Numbered from the stretch's first letter, positions 12,368 to 25,419 are shown. The stretch is 64,000 bases of DNA from Pterobdella sp. o SKG-2022 (GCA_964035795.1 OZ038320.1:2784896-2848895), one strand, 5' to 3'. Notes: a model not told the origin generated them from the sequence alone. Made by a program: numbers and translations.

Positions 12368-13951
12368 TGTCAATCAATAAATCACAACCAGGATGAAATC
12401 ACAAACCAAAATTTTTTATAACTTTCTTATTCAAGAGTAGGAAACAATGAGAGGATATCACATGCTTTGCTTAACCTTTGTTTCTAGGAGGCGTTTAATT
12501 TTATAATTTTTGATATTTATATAATACTCAAACACTAATACTTATGCATTATTTCATCTGATTTTAATATAATTTTGAATAATAATATAAAATTATTAAG
12601 CTTTTTTTGATTATATAAGCTGTTGTAAAATTGAGTTAAACGCAGAATTTTAAGTATTTTTTTCACACTCCAGTTTGATATAAAAAATAAGTTTTTATTA
12701 GAGTTATAATAACTTTCATAGACAGTTTAGATCTTGATCTAGTTTACTTGCCTGTTTCTAGGTCAAAAATCATATAATTTACTTGCTACAAAAACAATAA
12801 AATATTCTCTATCACTAACATCGCTTTAGTCCTTCTCATTCCACAACTATGAAACTTAAACATAATAAAAGCATTATATTTTTTAAATGGAAATTGTTTA
12901 TGATGCTCTTCTAGCTTCCAACCCTGCTAGGCTTTTTTTCTTTTTTCTCAGAATTCATTTTTGTCTTTGCTACTTCAGATCGGTCACTTCCACTTTAACA
13001 TCTTTATTTTACAATCGGCCTATATGGTTTTTTTTTTGGCTTACCTTCTATATTTATAGCTTTCTATCTACGTTTCCCTCTTCTCTGTTCCTTTTAGTGT
13101 TTCACAGAAATTTTTTCTTTTACCTAATGCATTTATTTATATATACTTTTCATCATAATCGTTTTATCAATGCTTGCTTTCTGCGAAGTTTTTGCTAACA
13201 ACATTAAAATTTTTTCTTCTTTCTTTTTTTTTTTTCTTTCTTCAACTCTTGAAAAGCTAACTTTTTATCTTAATTTTATTCTTTGTTCAAGTGATTTTAC
13301 GCATCTTAAACTCAACCTTAATTTCAATTTAACCGATCTCTGAATACTTTCCTCTTTTCTATAACAACCTTCCTCGACATTTTTATACATACTATCTTCT
13401 TCTTTCACAGTTTTTAACTTTTCCCAGATTCAACTGTAATTCAATATAATTTAATATTTATAACGTCAAACATAGTTTTTAAAGTATTAGCTCATTGAAG
13501 TACTTTTTATAGATTATATGTTCTTTTAGAGACGTAAGTATCTTGTATTTTAAAATTTTAGTTGACGTAAAATAGTCGGAAATCAATATAATAGAAACAA
13601 ACACTATGGTTTATTGAGAAACTTAATACACGAAGCTTTTCGTAAAAATATCTTAAATTATCAAGTATCACACTTAATGATGCTTATAATGCTTCGTGTA
13701 TTAAATTTCTCAATAAACCATAGTGTTTGATTCTATTATATTATAATTTTCGTTTTTATTCTACACAAAATGAGGTTTTTTAAAAATATTCATATTATGA
13801 AAAAACTAAAATTTTCGACAAATACAACTTTGGCACAATTTTCAAAAATTTAAATTAAAGTTAAACTACTTTTGTATGACTTGACTTTAATTGAACAGCC
13901 AATCAAAATTATCGCTCTTCACTTCTGGAATCTAGCCGCTCCCAATCTAAA
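12368..13951. other. Intergenic stretch with one hairpin-repeat copy
   Basis: AT-rich DNA with pyrimidine-rich runs at 13000-13440. Apart from the hairpin repeat (13565-13740) I see no gene. A 103-codon plus-strand frame at 12887-13198 is Phe/Leu/Ser-rich low-complexity sequence and not convincing. Confidence 0.55.
13565..13740 (+). mobile_element. Hairpin repeat family, second complete copy
   Basis: Same head (ACGTAAAATAGTCGG) and same 50-base arms (13587-13636 and 13691-13740, about 48 of 50 positions pairing) as the copy at 9356-9520. The loop sequence differs. Flanks show an imperfect direct repeat, AATTTTAGTT on the left and AATTTTCGTT on the right. No open frame. Confidence 0.7.
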
Positions 13952-14602
13952 ATGTCTGTAGGTGCTCATTTGTATTACTTTAACGGCCGTGGGAGAGCCG
14001 AGTTTACAAGACTTCTTCTAACAGTGGGTGGCATTAAATTTGAAGAAACTGATTTGAATACTAAGGAGGAATTTCTCGAACTAAAACCAACGCTGTTGTT
14101 TGGTCAGTTGCCACTTTTGAAATTGGACGGGGAAAGTTTTGTACAAAGTGGAGCTATCGCTCGAGCTCTTGCACGAAAATTTGACTTGTATGGAAAAACT
14201 ACGGCTGATCAAAACAAAGTTGATTGTTATTTTGAAGGAACAAGAGATTTTTATACGCCTTTTATTCCTATAGGATTTACTACTCGTTTTGATGAAGTAG
14301 TAGAAAAATCAAAACCAACAATTGAAAAATATCTTCCAATTTATGACAAACTTCTTTTGGGTGGTGGAGAACAAGACTATTTGGTTGGTGGGTCACTAAC
14401 TATTGCAGACCTAGGGCTTTTGGAGGTTTTATTAGCCATTATTGACTATCATGGAAAAGAAGTGTTTGAAAAGTACAAGGGAATCGAAAAGTTTTTAGCT
14501 AAGATATCCACTGAGAAATTTTATCAATTTTATGTTAAAGAAATTAGGAAGCCAAAGAATACTCAAGAGTATGTGGATGGAGTAAAAAAAGTTCTGTTTT
14601 AA
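13952..14602 (+). CDS. Glutathione S-transferase, sigma-like, intronless
   Basis: Cytosolic GST of 216 residues, the usual family length. The N-terminal thioredoxin-like domain (about 1-82) has the YYFNGRGRAEFTRLLL start, where a Tyr at 8 or 9 is the expected glutathione-activating residue. The G-site segment is FGQLPLLKLDG and the Gln-Ser glutathione contact is in FVQSGAIARALARKFDLYGK. The helical C-terminal domain carries the LTIADLGLLEVL cap motif. The pattern suits the sigma (prostaglandin D synthase/S-crystallin-like) or alpha-mu-pi group; FDLYGK is alpha-like, so the class is not fixed. The start context is AAAATG, preceded by a CCAAT-type motif near 13900. An AATAAA lies near 14930. 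A single-exon gene here could be an old retrocopy, but the frame is intact. Confidence 0.9.
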   Translation: MSVGAHLYYFNGRGRAEFTRLLLTVGGIKFEETDLNTKEEFLELKPTLLFGQLPLLKLDGESFVQSGAIARALARKFDLYGKTTADQNKVDCYFEGTRDFYTPFIPIGFTTRFDEVVEKSKPTIEKYLPIYDKLLLGGGEQDYLVGGSLTIADLGLLEVLLAIIDYHGKEVFEKYKGIEKFLAKISTEKFYQFYVKEIRKPKNTQEYVDGVKKVLF

Positions 14603-15470
14603 AATTGATTTGGTACATACTTCTCAAGTTCATGGCCATTCCCATAGATGAAGTTATAAATCGTTTATGATTTCCATTTTTCAGAGTTCACTTTAGTTTC
14701 AGAACTTTCAGTTTTAGATTATTTTTGTTGTTTTCATGTATTAGTTCTGTTTCATATTCTAAAACATTACTTTTATTGCTCATTCTTTTGTGCCTCAGTA
14801 AACATTATTTTTAAATTGTAATACTCCCTTGCATCCATGTGTATTTCATTTTCACATTTTTAGATCTGCTTCTTGAATGGCTAGTTTGTTATAATTCAAT
14901 ATATTTGCCCTGTGTTTAGTTATTTTATGAATAAAGGTTTTGGTTCATTTCTGAAAATTGTTTCATTAAAATGAAGGGTATTTGGCTCAAGAAATGAAGC
15001 AGTAAAATTTTTATAAAATAGATAACTTGAGACGGACACAAAAAAGGTTCTAGTATTCTATCAAAATCCCTAAAAAAGAGGTATTTATCCAAGGTATATT
15101 GCTTAATACAGTTTCAATAATGGGAGAACTCTAGGCTGAATACACAAAGAAGTTCTCTACCTCAATATAGCCTTTTATCCCTTAAAACTTTCAAAAATAT
15201 TATACGCATAAAAATAGAAATTGTTTAATTTGATTCAGTTTAAAATAAGTTATAAATATAGTGGTTAACCTATTGCACAAAAAACTTGGTATTGTTGTAT
15301 GTAATGAAGTTTTGATAAAAACTCAAGTTTTAGCCATGATTGCATGCAGACTTCATCTAAAAAGAGATTTCATTTGAACAATTATTAACATAAATAACCA
15401 TTAATTCAATTTTTAAAAATCATATACAATTTCACTGGTTCAATTTTCAACGGAAAACTTCTCAACAACC
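14603..15470. other. GST 3' region and intergenic DNA
   Basis: Probable GST 3' UTR up to the AATAAA near 14930, then AT-rich DNA to the OXNAD1 stop. No other gene seen. Confidence 0.5.
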
Positions 15471-18086
15471 TCACCACCACTTTTCATAGCGGATATTTGC
15501 ATCTTTTAAACCGGTGTTTCTCAACATATCACTAACATCATCAATCATATTATAAGGACCACAAACGTAAGCAATCAAGGAAAAAACATCGCCAAATTTA
15601 TCTATTATCCTTTTCTTCAATGATACTTCATCCAGTCTTTTGCGGTCTGGGAGGAAACATGAAGGTGTTTAGAAATTATTGTATGCTAATGTTAATGAAG
15701 ATGTAGAGCATAAGAAATGAAAAGTTGAAAAAAAAATTTCAATATGTTTATATTCAACATTGTTAATCAACAGATTGAAATTTCACTGAAATTTTACTAG
15801 AAAACTTGTTTTGAAAGCCACATGATGAGCAAAACATAATTCTTAATTCAATTATGTAACTATAGAAATTTGAAAAGCTTTTTTTTATAAAAAGATTAAA
15901 CCAAAATGCGTTTATTCCATTAACAAAATAAAAGATAAAAATATACTGGTGATGGTAACAGCTGAAGAGTGCGTATCTTGACTTCCACATTCTCCTCCTG
16001 TCACTATAAATTCCACACTGAAACCTTCTTTGATACAGGCTAGTCGTTCTATTTCTTTCTACAGTGGTGTGATGCCGGTGTTGATACAAGAAATTATTGT
16101 ATTGTATATTCCAGTGATATTAACAGTGTATTATATGTTTATCATGCATTACAGAAATAAGCAACCTAAAATGAAAACGGATGTAAAACGATGATGGCTA
16201 GGGGTTACTTTACCCGCATGAAAAAAATAAAAAACGCCCTTCCGCTACATATAAAACACGCAACATCTATAAAGAAAAGCGCGTTATAAATACCGCATTA
16301 CATTACATTATACCTCGCAACTACTATACCAAAAACACTTCCCCAACCTTGAAAATAAGTTCATCTACGGAAGAAGCCGAGTAGATCAAATGAATCTTTT
16401 TGTTCATGGTGAGTCTGGGATCATTATCAGCAGCAACCACATCACAACCGTCATTAAAACAATTGTTATCAGCTCCGGTATTATTCTTAGTTGAAGTGCT
16501 ATTATTAATATGACTATTTATAATATTGAGGTTATTATTATTATTTAAATTATTATTATGATTTTTATTATTGAGGTTATTATTTTTGTTGTTTTTGCAA
16601 TAATGTGCGACATGTCTGTATATAGAGATGATAGGGTTGATTCCGACACCACCGGCAACCAATAAAACATTTAAATTATTATTTTTGTCAGTAATGTTTT
16701 CATTATTATTATTATTGTTAATGGTTAGAAGGTGCCTGTTGATATCAAAGGTTATTTCTCCCCCTATTGATATGCCCACGTTAATGCCTTCTTTGCACTA
16801 AAAATATAACAATAACAATATTTTTTTCTTATTATTCAGGCTATTGTAAATTCGTTTATAAATTTAAGCAAAAAAGTAATTGAGATTAATTAGTTTTAGA
16901 GGACAACTATAATGAAGAAATACTACAAAACAAATTCTCATGATCTAATACTTCCAAGGATTTATTAAAAAGCGATTGATAGCATGAAAATTCTTGTTGA
17001 AACCACCAAGACATCACTAAAAATTGGCCATATATTCAACCTAAAGTTTAATGCTATGTTAAACCAAAGAAGTAATGATATATTGAGTACAAGCTAAAAC
17101 CTGTGTATGGACCCATTGGGTAGGAGGAAAGGTTGACCTCTTTACTGCTAACTGCAGCTGTCTGAAGGATCTGGATTGGTCAATGAGCGCGTGTTAGCCT
17201 TTTATAGCGTTGTAGGTCAGAAAGCTTTGAGCTTTAATAAAAATATAAAGTATATTAAACTGGAAACTCCTCAAATTAATGGCACTAAAATCTTATTCGT
17301 TTTATTGCTTCTTGAAACCAATGTTGCATTTTATTAGCAATTGACTAATTTAACCAAAAAAAGCTAAGTCCTTTATACAGCTTGAAAGTAAATAGTTAAA
17401 AATAAATTTCAAAATTTCTTGTAAAAATGTAGCATAAGCATATGGCAAAATTTGAAAAATTAAGAAAAGTATTTGAAATGGAATAGAGTAAAATAAAACG
17501 CGGAACAGCAGCTGTTCTTGTTGAAAATGACAAGAATATGCTGAATTATAGGATATACACAGAAAATAAATTGAAGATAGTTTTGATAATTACTTGAGAT
17601 GTTCTGGAGAAGAACAGATGGAATAGCCAGCCACCTTTAAAATAATACTTTTATCGGTATTTTTATTACCACTATTAATATCACTATCATCCCTATTAAA
17701 ATTAATATTACTACTATTCCTAGTAGTACTATGACTTAGAATTCAAACACAGGAACTCATGTGAAATGATGAGGGTCAAAATGTTCAAAAAGCTTAGCCA
17801 TAACTACATTGCTTGGCAAACTAGGGTGGGTTCAACATAAACTTGAAAAAGATGCACTTTGTGAACTTAAAGAATATACAACCTTGTCTATTCCTGGAGC
17901 TTGAAAATCTACCCTAGAAATAAAGATTCTAGATTATGTATAGGATTATATATATGGCATCATCACCCACCATTGCCCAGCCTCAAAATGAAATGAAGGA
18001 TCGGAAACATGGAGAGTGAGAGACTTGACTGAAGTTGAGAGATCCTTGGTGGCTATGACTTCGGCATTCACTCCCTCTGCTTTGCT
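15471..18086 (-). CDS. OXNAD1: OXNAD1, oxidoreductase NAD-binding domain protein (5' exon not found)
   Basis: Ferredoxin-NADP-reductase-like flavoprotein. Exons: 18086-17971, 17913-17883, 17634-17594, 17161-17101, 16797-16348, 16058-15947, 15646-15471, all in matching phase. Order: FAD-binding barrel (SVKSLTLHVSDPSFHFEAGQ), W-VDFQAPG, then GYSICSSPEHLK, LAVKRSTFPPTQWVHTQ and VGISIGGEITFD. The NAD-binding domain has LLVAGGVGINPIISIYRHVA, HLIYSASSVDELIFK, FSVEFIV, YVCGPYNMIDD and the family's C-terminal EKWW-stop. The 450-base exon inserts an Asn-rich stretch of about 70 residues after RHVAHYCKN. The first exon(s), expected to encode a mitochondrial presequence, must lie upstream with a phase-0 junction; I could not identify them. 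It is divergent from SYAP1. Confidence 0.9.
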
Positions 18087-18818
18087 CTGTCACCATGTAC
18101 CCCAATAGATTGTTATTTATTGGATAGTGACAGTAATTTTGCGTTTATTTTAGTTGATAATTTTCAAGTAATTAGAATTTTTTGTTTTCTAAATTGAGTG
18201 AAGTGAGACTTAAATCATACTGGATATAAATTTAATAGAATGAATTGAATTAAAAAGCTTAAATATGCGCAAAATATAAGTTGACATGCACATTCTACCA
18301 TGGGATAGTTTGAAACTTTCTCAGAATTGAACTTGGTTGGAGGATTAGAGCACCAATGTCTGCATTTTTAACAATCTTAAAATATGGCACTGTTTGAAGA
18401 TAATGGCAAACTGACCTTAAGTTGAAAAACCTCTTCACGTGTAGTTTTTTTAACAATAAAGTCATTAAAAAAATTTCTCAGCTACTTACTTATGAAGTTT
18501 CAAAAAGATATGAAATTTATTTCTTTTATAAAAGTTAAAACAGGACTTAAGTAGCATTTAAAAGTTTTCCTTAATGGTTGGACGAAACGCACTAAAAAAG
18601 TAATTTTGAAAAAAATTTATTTTTTTATTTCTTTTTGATTGATAACAATGATTAATTTTTAGAATATATAAATAATCATTTTATTTCTCAATTAATGCTA
18701 CTTTCTATTAATAGCTCACAACATCGACAAAGCCATTGTATTGGTGACCAGTTTTTAAGCTAAAATTAACTTTGTTTATTACTTTATTATTTTAAAAAGC
18801 GTAGAATTGTAAACCAAA

Positions 18819-21800
18819 ATGTCGTATTTGTTTGGAGATGTAGCTACTTGGCTGATAGGAAAAACGTATAATAGTGAAGACGAAGTAGCAAAAGAGGTCG
18901 ATAAATCAGGTGACAAAGAAAAAGACGAAGAAATTAACCAAAAAGAAATGAAAGAAAAAGAAGAAACTCAAAATGAAGACGATAAAATCGAAGACGAAGA
19001 AAGCCCAAAGAAAGGATCGTTAGAAAATGACCTAGAAGAGGTATCAACCCTGGCTTACCACAAAGCCAAAGATATTGGCCGTAAGTTTGTCTAAATGGCT
19101 TCATTAGTTTATGCATTTCGATAAGAAATCTCAGCTTATTATGGTAATTTTTCATAGCTATCTAAAAAATTTCAAAAAATAGTTTTTGTGTTTATAAGAC
19201 TAAAAGCATTTTGGAATTTTGATGATACCAAATTGAAATTTTTTTGTTTCAAAAAAGTTTAATCTCTATCACAATAGATTACATATTCAACTTGGGCAAA
19301 ACATATGGGAAACAAGTGGCTCAGACAGCTCAAAACATCAAAGGAGTCATTGAAGAAAATGTAAGTGTCAATCTTTATTAGGAATGCTTATGGCTTCTAC
19401 TATCTCCATACAAACAAAGCAAAGAAGATGTACAACCACTTCAATAATTAAAAATATATTCACCAAAAACACTCAACTCATGCTAATGTAAAAACAACAC
19501 AACAGCAACAATCACCCACTTTTCATACAAACAAATCACCACACTACCTACAGACCATGATAGGAGAGTTTTCAAAGGAACAAGAGAAGTTTTTATCAAA
19601 CAACAAAGTGAAGAAATCAACCTCAGATGCAGCTGTACCTCCATGGGTGGGTTACAATGAGGAAGAAGCCATGAAAAAACAAATACTCGACCTTTCTAAG
19701 GTTGGTTTTATGTTGAGATGGGATGAGGAGGGGAAAGGGTGTCATTGTGTTATTATGGTTGGGTAGGTTGGTCTTTTAATTTAGTGTTAAAAATGATATC
19801 ATTTGGGAGATGAGAGTGTTGTTTTAATTGTTATAAGTTGTTTTTTTTATTATCTTTATATTGATGATTGTTATTTTAGGCTTTTTCGGTGTTATTGTTA
19901 TCATTGTTGTTGTTATCATAGCTCCTATCATTCTAAAAGCTCATCTTATGTGAAAGACTGAATGGGTCTTATAGAAAGACCATTCACTTCAGAGTCTTAA
20001 AAATTTGTATTGTATTCTTTATTAAAAAAAATTTTTTTTAATATTCAAAAACTTAGTTTTAAAAAAAGAATACTAACCCAAGTTAATATAAAAACAGCTT
20101 TATAATGAATTTGAGCTTTGCAAGATTGTTTAGTTTTTAGGCTGAGAAATTTTTTTATGTTTATTCTTGGGTCAAATTTTCAGTTGAGAAAAAACATTAG
20201 TGAGCATTCAGCTTTGAAGATATCAACTTATTTAATAGCAGTAATAAAGCAAACATTAAAAACATATGTTCAACTCAAAGGAACATAAGAAGAATTTTTT
20301 ATTTTGAATGAAGCTTTTTAAAAACTTATGTTTTCATCATCATAATTGAATATAATCTCAAGGCTCATCATAATAATAACATTAATATTAATCTAAACAC
20401 AAACCAATAACAAAAATAATATTTTTCAAAAAATATCTTTATATATATAATCTGTAATCCTATGCTTATAGGTGTCACGTGATTTAAGATTTTCCTCCAC
20501 TTCTTTTTATCTCTGCATGCCTCTTCCAGTTTATGGAGTACTTGTGATGGTTTGTTCCAGGTGACTTCTATGTGAAGGAATAGGTCTTTTTTTATTCTTT
20601 GCCACCATGTGAGGGTAGTTCTTCCTCGCTTTCATTTCTCAGGTATTAAGGCTTCTTGTAGCGCTTTACGAGCGGGAGTTTCGTCTGGCAGTCTCGTTAA
20701 TGCCCTAGCCAGCTGAGGCGTCTCTTTTTGATTTGTGTGCTCCATGGTGTGTCTGTTTTGGTTATATTATTATAACCACAAGATGATTTTTTAAAACCGG
20801 ATTTATTACAACAGTTTTACCACCACACCAACCATTACTACAAACTCTTACCACCAACTCTCACCACCACCAATCATAACTACCAGCTACCCAACCCTCA
20901 CAGGACAAACGTAACTTATTGAGGGATCCTCCATCGGGAATTCAATTCAACTTTGACTTTGAGTCAAGTCATTCTCAAGCCCTCACCATGCTACAGCTTG
21001 ACCCCACCCTTAACTCTCTCAGATTCCAGCTTGTCCCCAAACAGTATGTGGTGTGAGGGGGGAAGGATGATGGTAATGTGAGGTGTGATGATAATGAAAT
21101 TATGTTATGTAGTGATGGTTGAAAGGGAATGGGTTGGTGCATCTTGCTATATATTTTCAAGGCTTGGTGAATGTATTTTATGGCGCAAATGATGAGGTTA
21201 TTGGGGTGTATTAATATTTGGTGATGAGGGTGTCTTTGGATGAACAAGGTTTGAAAAGGTTGATGCTCAAGTACTGTTTTGTGTAGTTTTTCAGCAAATA
21301 AATATATTTAATTAGTATTGTTCAAATTGGCTTCAGTTTCACCTGTTATGATACCAGATTATTTCATGGGATAAATAATCAAGTAATTTCAATTAATTAA
21401 TTAAGTGTTTTAAAATCCATTAAAAAAGTGATTAAAATTTTATTTATGCATTCCTGATCTGACTAATCATTCAATTAATGATAGTCAATTAATCTTCTAA
21501 AAACCCCACTGAACCCCCAAAGAATAAAAGAAGAGAACTTCTGGAGGAACTACTTCTATAGGGTGTCCCTCATCAAACAGTCGGCACAACTACACTCCAT
21601 CGCCTCTAACGCAGGTTGTATAATGCTTCTAACTTTATAAAGATGAGATTATAAAGGCGATAAATGATGCTGATGATGAATGGATTGTACTGCAGTACAT
21701 GTCCCAGTAGCTGGGCTTGTGTCATTAATAATAAGGATAATAATAATGATAATATTAATAATATATAATATCAAAGTACGATAATGATTTAAATGCTAGC

Positions 21801-23522
21801 AAAAATAAGCATCAAAATATTAGTGAAACCAATAATAATGATGATAATATAAGTATTGTGAACAAAATGGCGCACACAGACACCAGCAAGGCAGACTCCA
21901 AGAGATCGTCATCATCACAACTCGATGAAGACATCGAGGAAGAGACGAAACATAAGGTTGCCATTCTTTTTTATCTAATTATTTGTTCTATCATTATTAT
22001 TATTATTCTTTTATATTATTATTTTATTTAATTTTTTTATTAATTAACTAAACATACTAACAGGCAGAAGATGACTCAGAATTTGTGAGTGACTCATTCG
22101 ACAACACGCAGCTGGCTGATGATGCCGACCTAAAAGACGCCATGCAACAACTAAATACAGGTCATGAGGAGGACCAAGTGGCCAATGAGGAAGTTGATAA
22201 CATAGGTGGGTGGACTTTCAAACTGTCAATCAAATGTTATTTTATTGGTTAAGCTTGTAAGTTCCGTGCATTTGGCAATTGAAACTTTTGATTTTTTCAC
22301 TTATATATATATATAAATAATTTAATTCCTGACTTTAATTATATTGATAAATTTCTACGTGTTTATTAATGTATCATTTTTTATTGTATCAAGTGATTTA
22401 TTAAAATTTAGGTTTATTATTTTTACATTCTTCCAAGGTTATTTATTGATTCATTTTTAATCTTTTAATTTAAAACCTTAGCAAACACAGCTTCATACTT
22501 GACCTGCCTTTTTTAAATATTGTTTTTATCTTTATTTTTTATGTTTTTATGTTGAATTGACCTTCATCAAAAAATATCTATATCTATATCAATCTATCTT
22601 TATCTATCTATCTATTTATCTACCTATCTATCTAGCTATCAATCCATTTCTCTATAAAGATTGAAATCTCATGGTAATACCTGATACTCGTTACACAATC
22701 TCAAGAGCTTCAGTCAATAAGAACCCTGTCGTGCCAAGCGGACTCCTTTAATTAAATATGCATTATTTGATGTTCTCTTCATAAGAACTCCAATTCTATG
22801 ACTCGGTTAGTGTAATGGTAGAGCGTTAAACACCAAAGCAAAAGATACAAGTTCTAATCCCGTCGACAGCACAATTAAAAGTAACCACACTTGTTAAGCA
22901 ACGTGCGAAAACCAGAAAAGCCAGCTTCTCGGGCGTAGCCTCCAAAAAGTTGTAAAGCTTTTCACGCTATTTGTCTGAGTGCACTCAATCAAATTAACCT
23001 ATGCAGCAATCTAGCGCTCACGAGGTCGATGCTCAAGCGATGGTTCAATATACGCAGATGGGGTACATAATGGTACCATGCCATGGCATTTCGGTTCTGA
23101 GAAGTCCTTTAGAGTTTCTCATATAACAAGGGTTTTCAATAAATTTCGTGTTGTAACTTGGTTTGTTGATACATCAGCAATGGTGCCATTAGCAATCGTA
23201 CTTATAGCATTAATACTATTTTATCAGTAGTATTATTAAAAGTTTCATTTTTAAGTATATATCATTATATATTATATAATAATATACAGTATCATTTATA
23301 AAAACTTCAAAAAAAGTACCAGTTTCGTTTCATTACGGTCAGAATTTTCCCTTTTCCAAAGGGTCATTAGCTTCTTTACGCGACCTAACCATCTTCAACA
23401 TCACCACAGAGGGGGAGGAGGAAGTGGACTGGGAGGCGGAGCTAAGGGAGGAGCTTCATGAGTATGAAGTGGTCAGTGATGCCGCCATTGAGAATGATAT
23501 CCTACAGCAACTTGATTCATAA
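18819..23522 (+). CDS. SYAP1: SYAP1, synapse-associated protein 1 (BSD domain), complete
   Basis: Homologue of synapse-associated protein 1, an adaptor with one BSD domain (linked to AKT signalling in vertebrates). Eight exons: 18819-19080, 19278-19360, 19554-19700, 20904-21043, 21523-21614, 21880-21956, 22064-22205, 23410-23522. Together they are 1056 bases, 351 residues plus stop. Order: acidic Lys/Glu-rich N-terminus (about 25-70), [20 protein letters not shown], then EAVPPWV-like [20 protein letters not shown] and [19 protein letters not shown]. The BSD core is [20 protein letters not shown], followed by acidic tail EFVSDSF and the C-terminal [12 protein letters not shown]. The ATG begins the only frame that splices onward. 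Introns carry a LINE fragment (20470-20750), tRNA-like sequence (22797-22870) and a TCTA tract. Confidence 0.95.
20470..20750 (-). mobile_element. Non-LTR retrotransposon 3'-ORF fragment
   Basis: On the minus strand this reads the typical C-terminal tail of a LINE reverse-transcriptase [23 protein letters not shown], a stop where the family has Lys/Arg-rich text, [17 protein letters not shown], then [20 protein letters not shown] and WRKIL. Only about 90 codons remain, with one stop. It lies in SYAP1 intron 3. Confidence 0.7.
22574..22660. repeat. TCTA tetranucleotide repeat
   Basis: Degenerate (TCTA)n tract in the last intron of SYAP1, just upstream of the tRNA-like repeat. Confidence 0.8.
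22797..22870 (+). repeat. tRNA-like sequence, probable SINE head
   Basis: Carries an A-box-like TTAGTGTAATGGTAGAGCG and, about 35 bases on, a B-box-like ACAAGTTCTAATCCCG, at tRNA spacing, but the acceptor ends do not pair. A degenerate second match to GACTCGGTTA begins near 23838. This fits a decayed tRNA-derived SINE in the last SYAP1 intron. The body probably extends to about 23150, with no clear end. Confidence 0.45.
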
Positions 23523-24167
23523 TGATACTGTCAATAATATGAATAATAATAATCATAATATCAATAATAATGATGCTATCAAAAATAATAATAATCATAA
23601 TATCAATAATAAGAATACTATCATTAATATAAATAATAAGTACAATAAGAATAATAATATTAAGTAATTAAAACACTAATCTTAATGCCACTAATAATAT
23701 AAATGATAAAAACTGAAACAATATAAAATAAAAATCTACAAGCGATAATAATAATAATATAAATATTACACACAATAAGAAAAAAAAACTAACTGACAAG
23801 TTGTTTTGTATGTAAACTTATTTCGGTAAAACTTTACTAGTTGTGACTCGGTTAATACAATATTGGTGCTTTAATTTACTAGACTATATACCTATGTTAT
23901 CAATCTAACCAGATTGTACCACTGTCAACCCCAGTTACTGGGACATGTACAGCTGTATAATCTAATTAATTAAGTTATATCTAACCGTCATCGTTATGAA
24001 TTTGTATAGGAGGTTTTAACATTGAAATCCTTGTAATATAATATTAATACGATTATCGCAATTAAATATTAATAAATTTAACTTAATAATAATAAAATAA
24101 ACAATAATAAAGCTAATACATGAATAAATATCAATAATAATAAAATTAACTATAACATGGAACTTCA

Positions 24168-24228
<61 letters not shown>

Positions 24229-25419
24229 AAGATATAATGCTATCCTATTGGGTGATTTTGTGTCATGAACTGTCGGATGCGATCTTATTGGTGGAAATGA
24301 TTCCCTTGTTTTATATTGACTTTCTCGTTGATGTGTGTAGTTATTCTTTGTTATATCATTTGTTTGAAAACTCTTGTGACGTTTTTATATTCTTGTTTAA
24401 ATACTATTTTAGAGTTAAATAAATTAACTATGAATGCAGTTTCATACGACAATTTGATGAATTTTCATAAATTATTCTATACTTATAATTGATTTATCGT
24501 GTTAGTTCACAACTGTTTTAATATACATTTCGAACGACACTTGTATCATTAGACTAAAAATTTGTTATATTGATTTAATAATTTTGTAAAATTATTTATT
24601 ATGTTATAATATTGTAAAAGCAGTTTCATTGTAATTATTGATTTTGATTGCAAGGTTGAAGGACTCTGCACGTGATTTTTATGATCATTTTTTTCTGTTT
24701 TTTTTTAAATAAAATGGTTTTTATTTCGAATATTCTAAAAATAATTTATCGTGGATTTTTAAACTAGTCCAAAAATACTGATCAAAAATTTTGTAGTATT
24801 CAAAGAATAAAAAAAAGTAATAAAAATTAAAAAAAAAAGTAAGAATAAAAATAATAAATGGATCTTATTATTTACATTAACACACGTGCGCATATAATCC
24901 AAGATAAATCCCACGGTAATATGTCGTCGATAATAATGGTGATTTATTGAATAAATATTAAATTTTGAATTATATAACGGTAACTGCGACGTTACCCCAA
25001 GACGGGTTGAGCACCTTAGAGATAGAGGTTGGTGGAAGAGAACGTAGCGAGAAAAAAAACGAAAAAAATGATAAAACTAATAAGAAAAATAATAATTGAT
25101 AAATAAACGAATACAATAATGAAATAAATAACAGCTACAATCGTTTCTTAAGAAAGTAATGGCCTCTTTGTAGATTACTTATCGTTATCCTGAGTTTGGT
25201 GTTGTCTGATACCCTCTTTACTATCACCTGTGTGATGGAGTAGTGGATTGGTTGTGGTGGTGTAGTGGGTTTTGATAGTGGTGTGGATTGGTTGTGGTTG
25301 GCTTTGATGGTAGGTGGTTTGGTTGCAATGTGGATGAGCTGTGATCGTGTGAGTAGGTGAGTTAAGTTTGAGTGGTTGTTAGTAGAGATGAAGTGGTGTT
25401 ATGGATGGGTTGAGGTATT
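23523..25419. other. SYAP1 3' region and intergenic DNA
   Basis: AT-rich sequence with AAT-rich stretches (23523-23760) and a TA array (24171-24226). No coding exon supported. Confidence 0.55.
24171..24226. repeat. (AT)n dinucleotide array
   Basis: Uninterrupted AT/TA alternation of 56 bases. Confidence 0.95.

Noticed and set aside
12887..13198. 103-codon plus-strand frame
   Set aside because: Phe/Leu/Ser-biased from pyrimidine-rich DNA; no splice partners or domain.
24237..24422. 61-codon plus-strand frame after the AT array
   Set aside because: Hydrophobic, short, no homology pattern or splice context.
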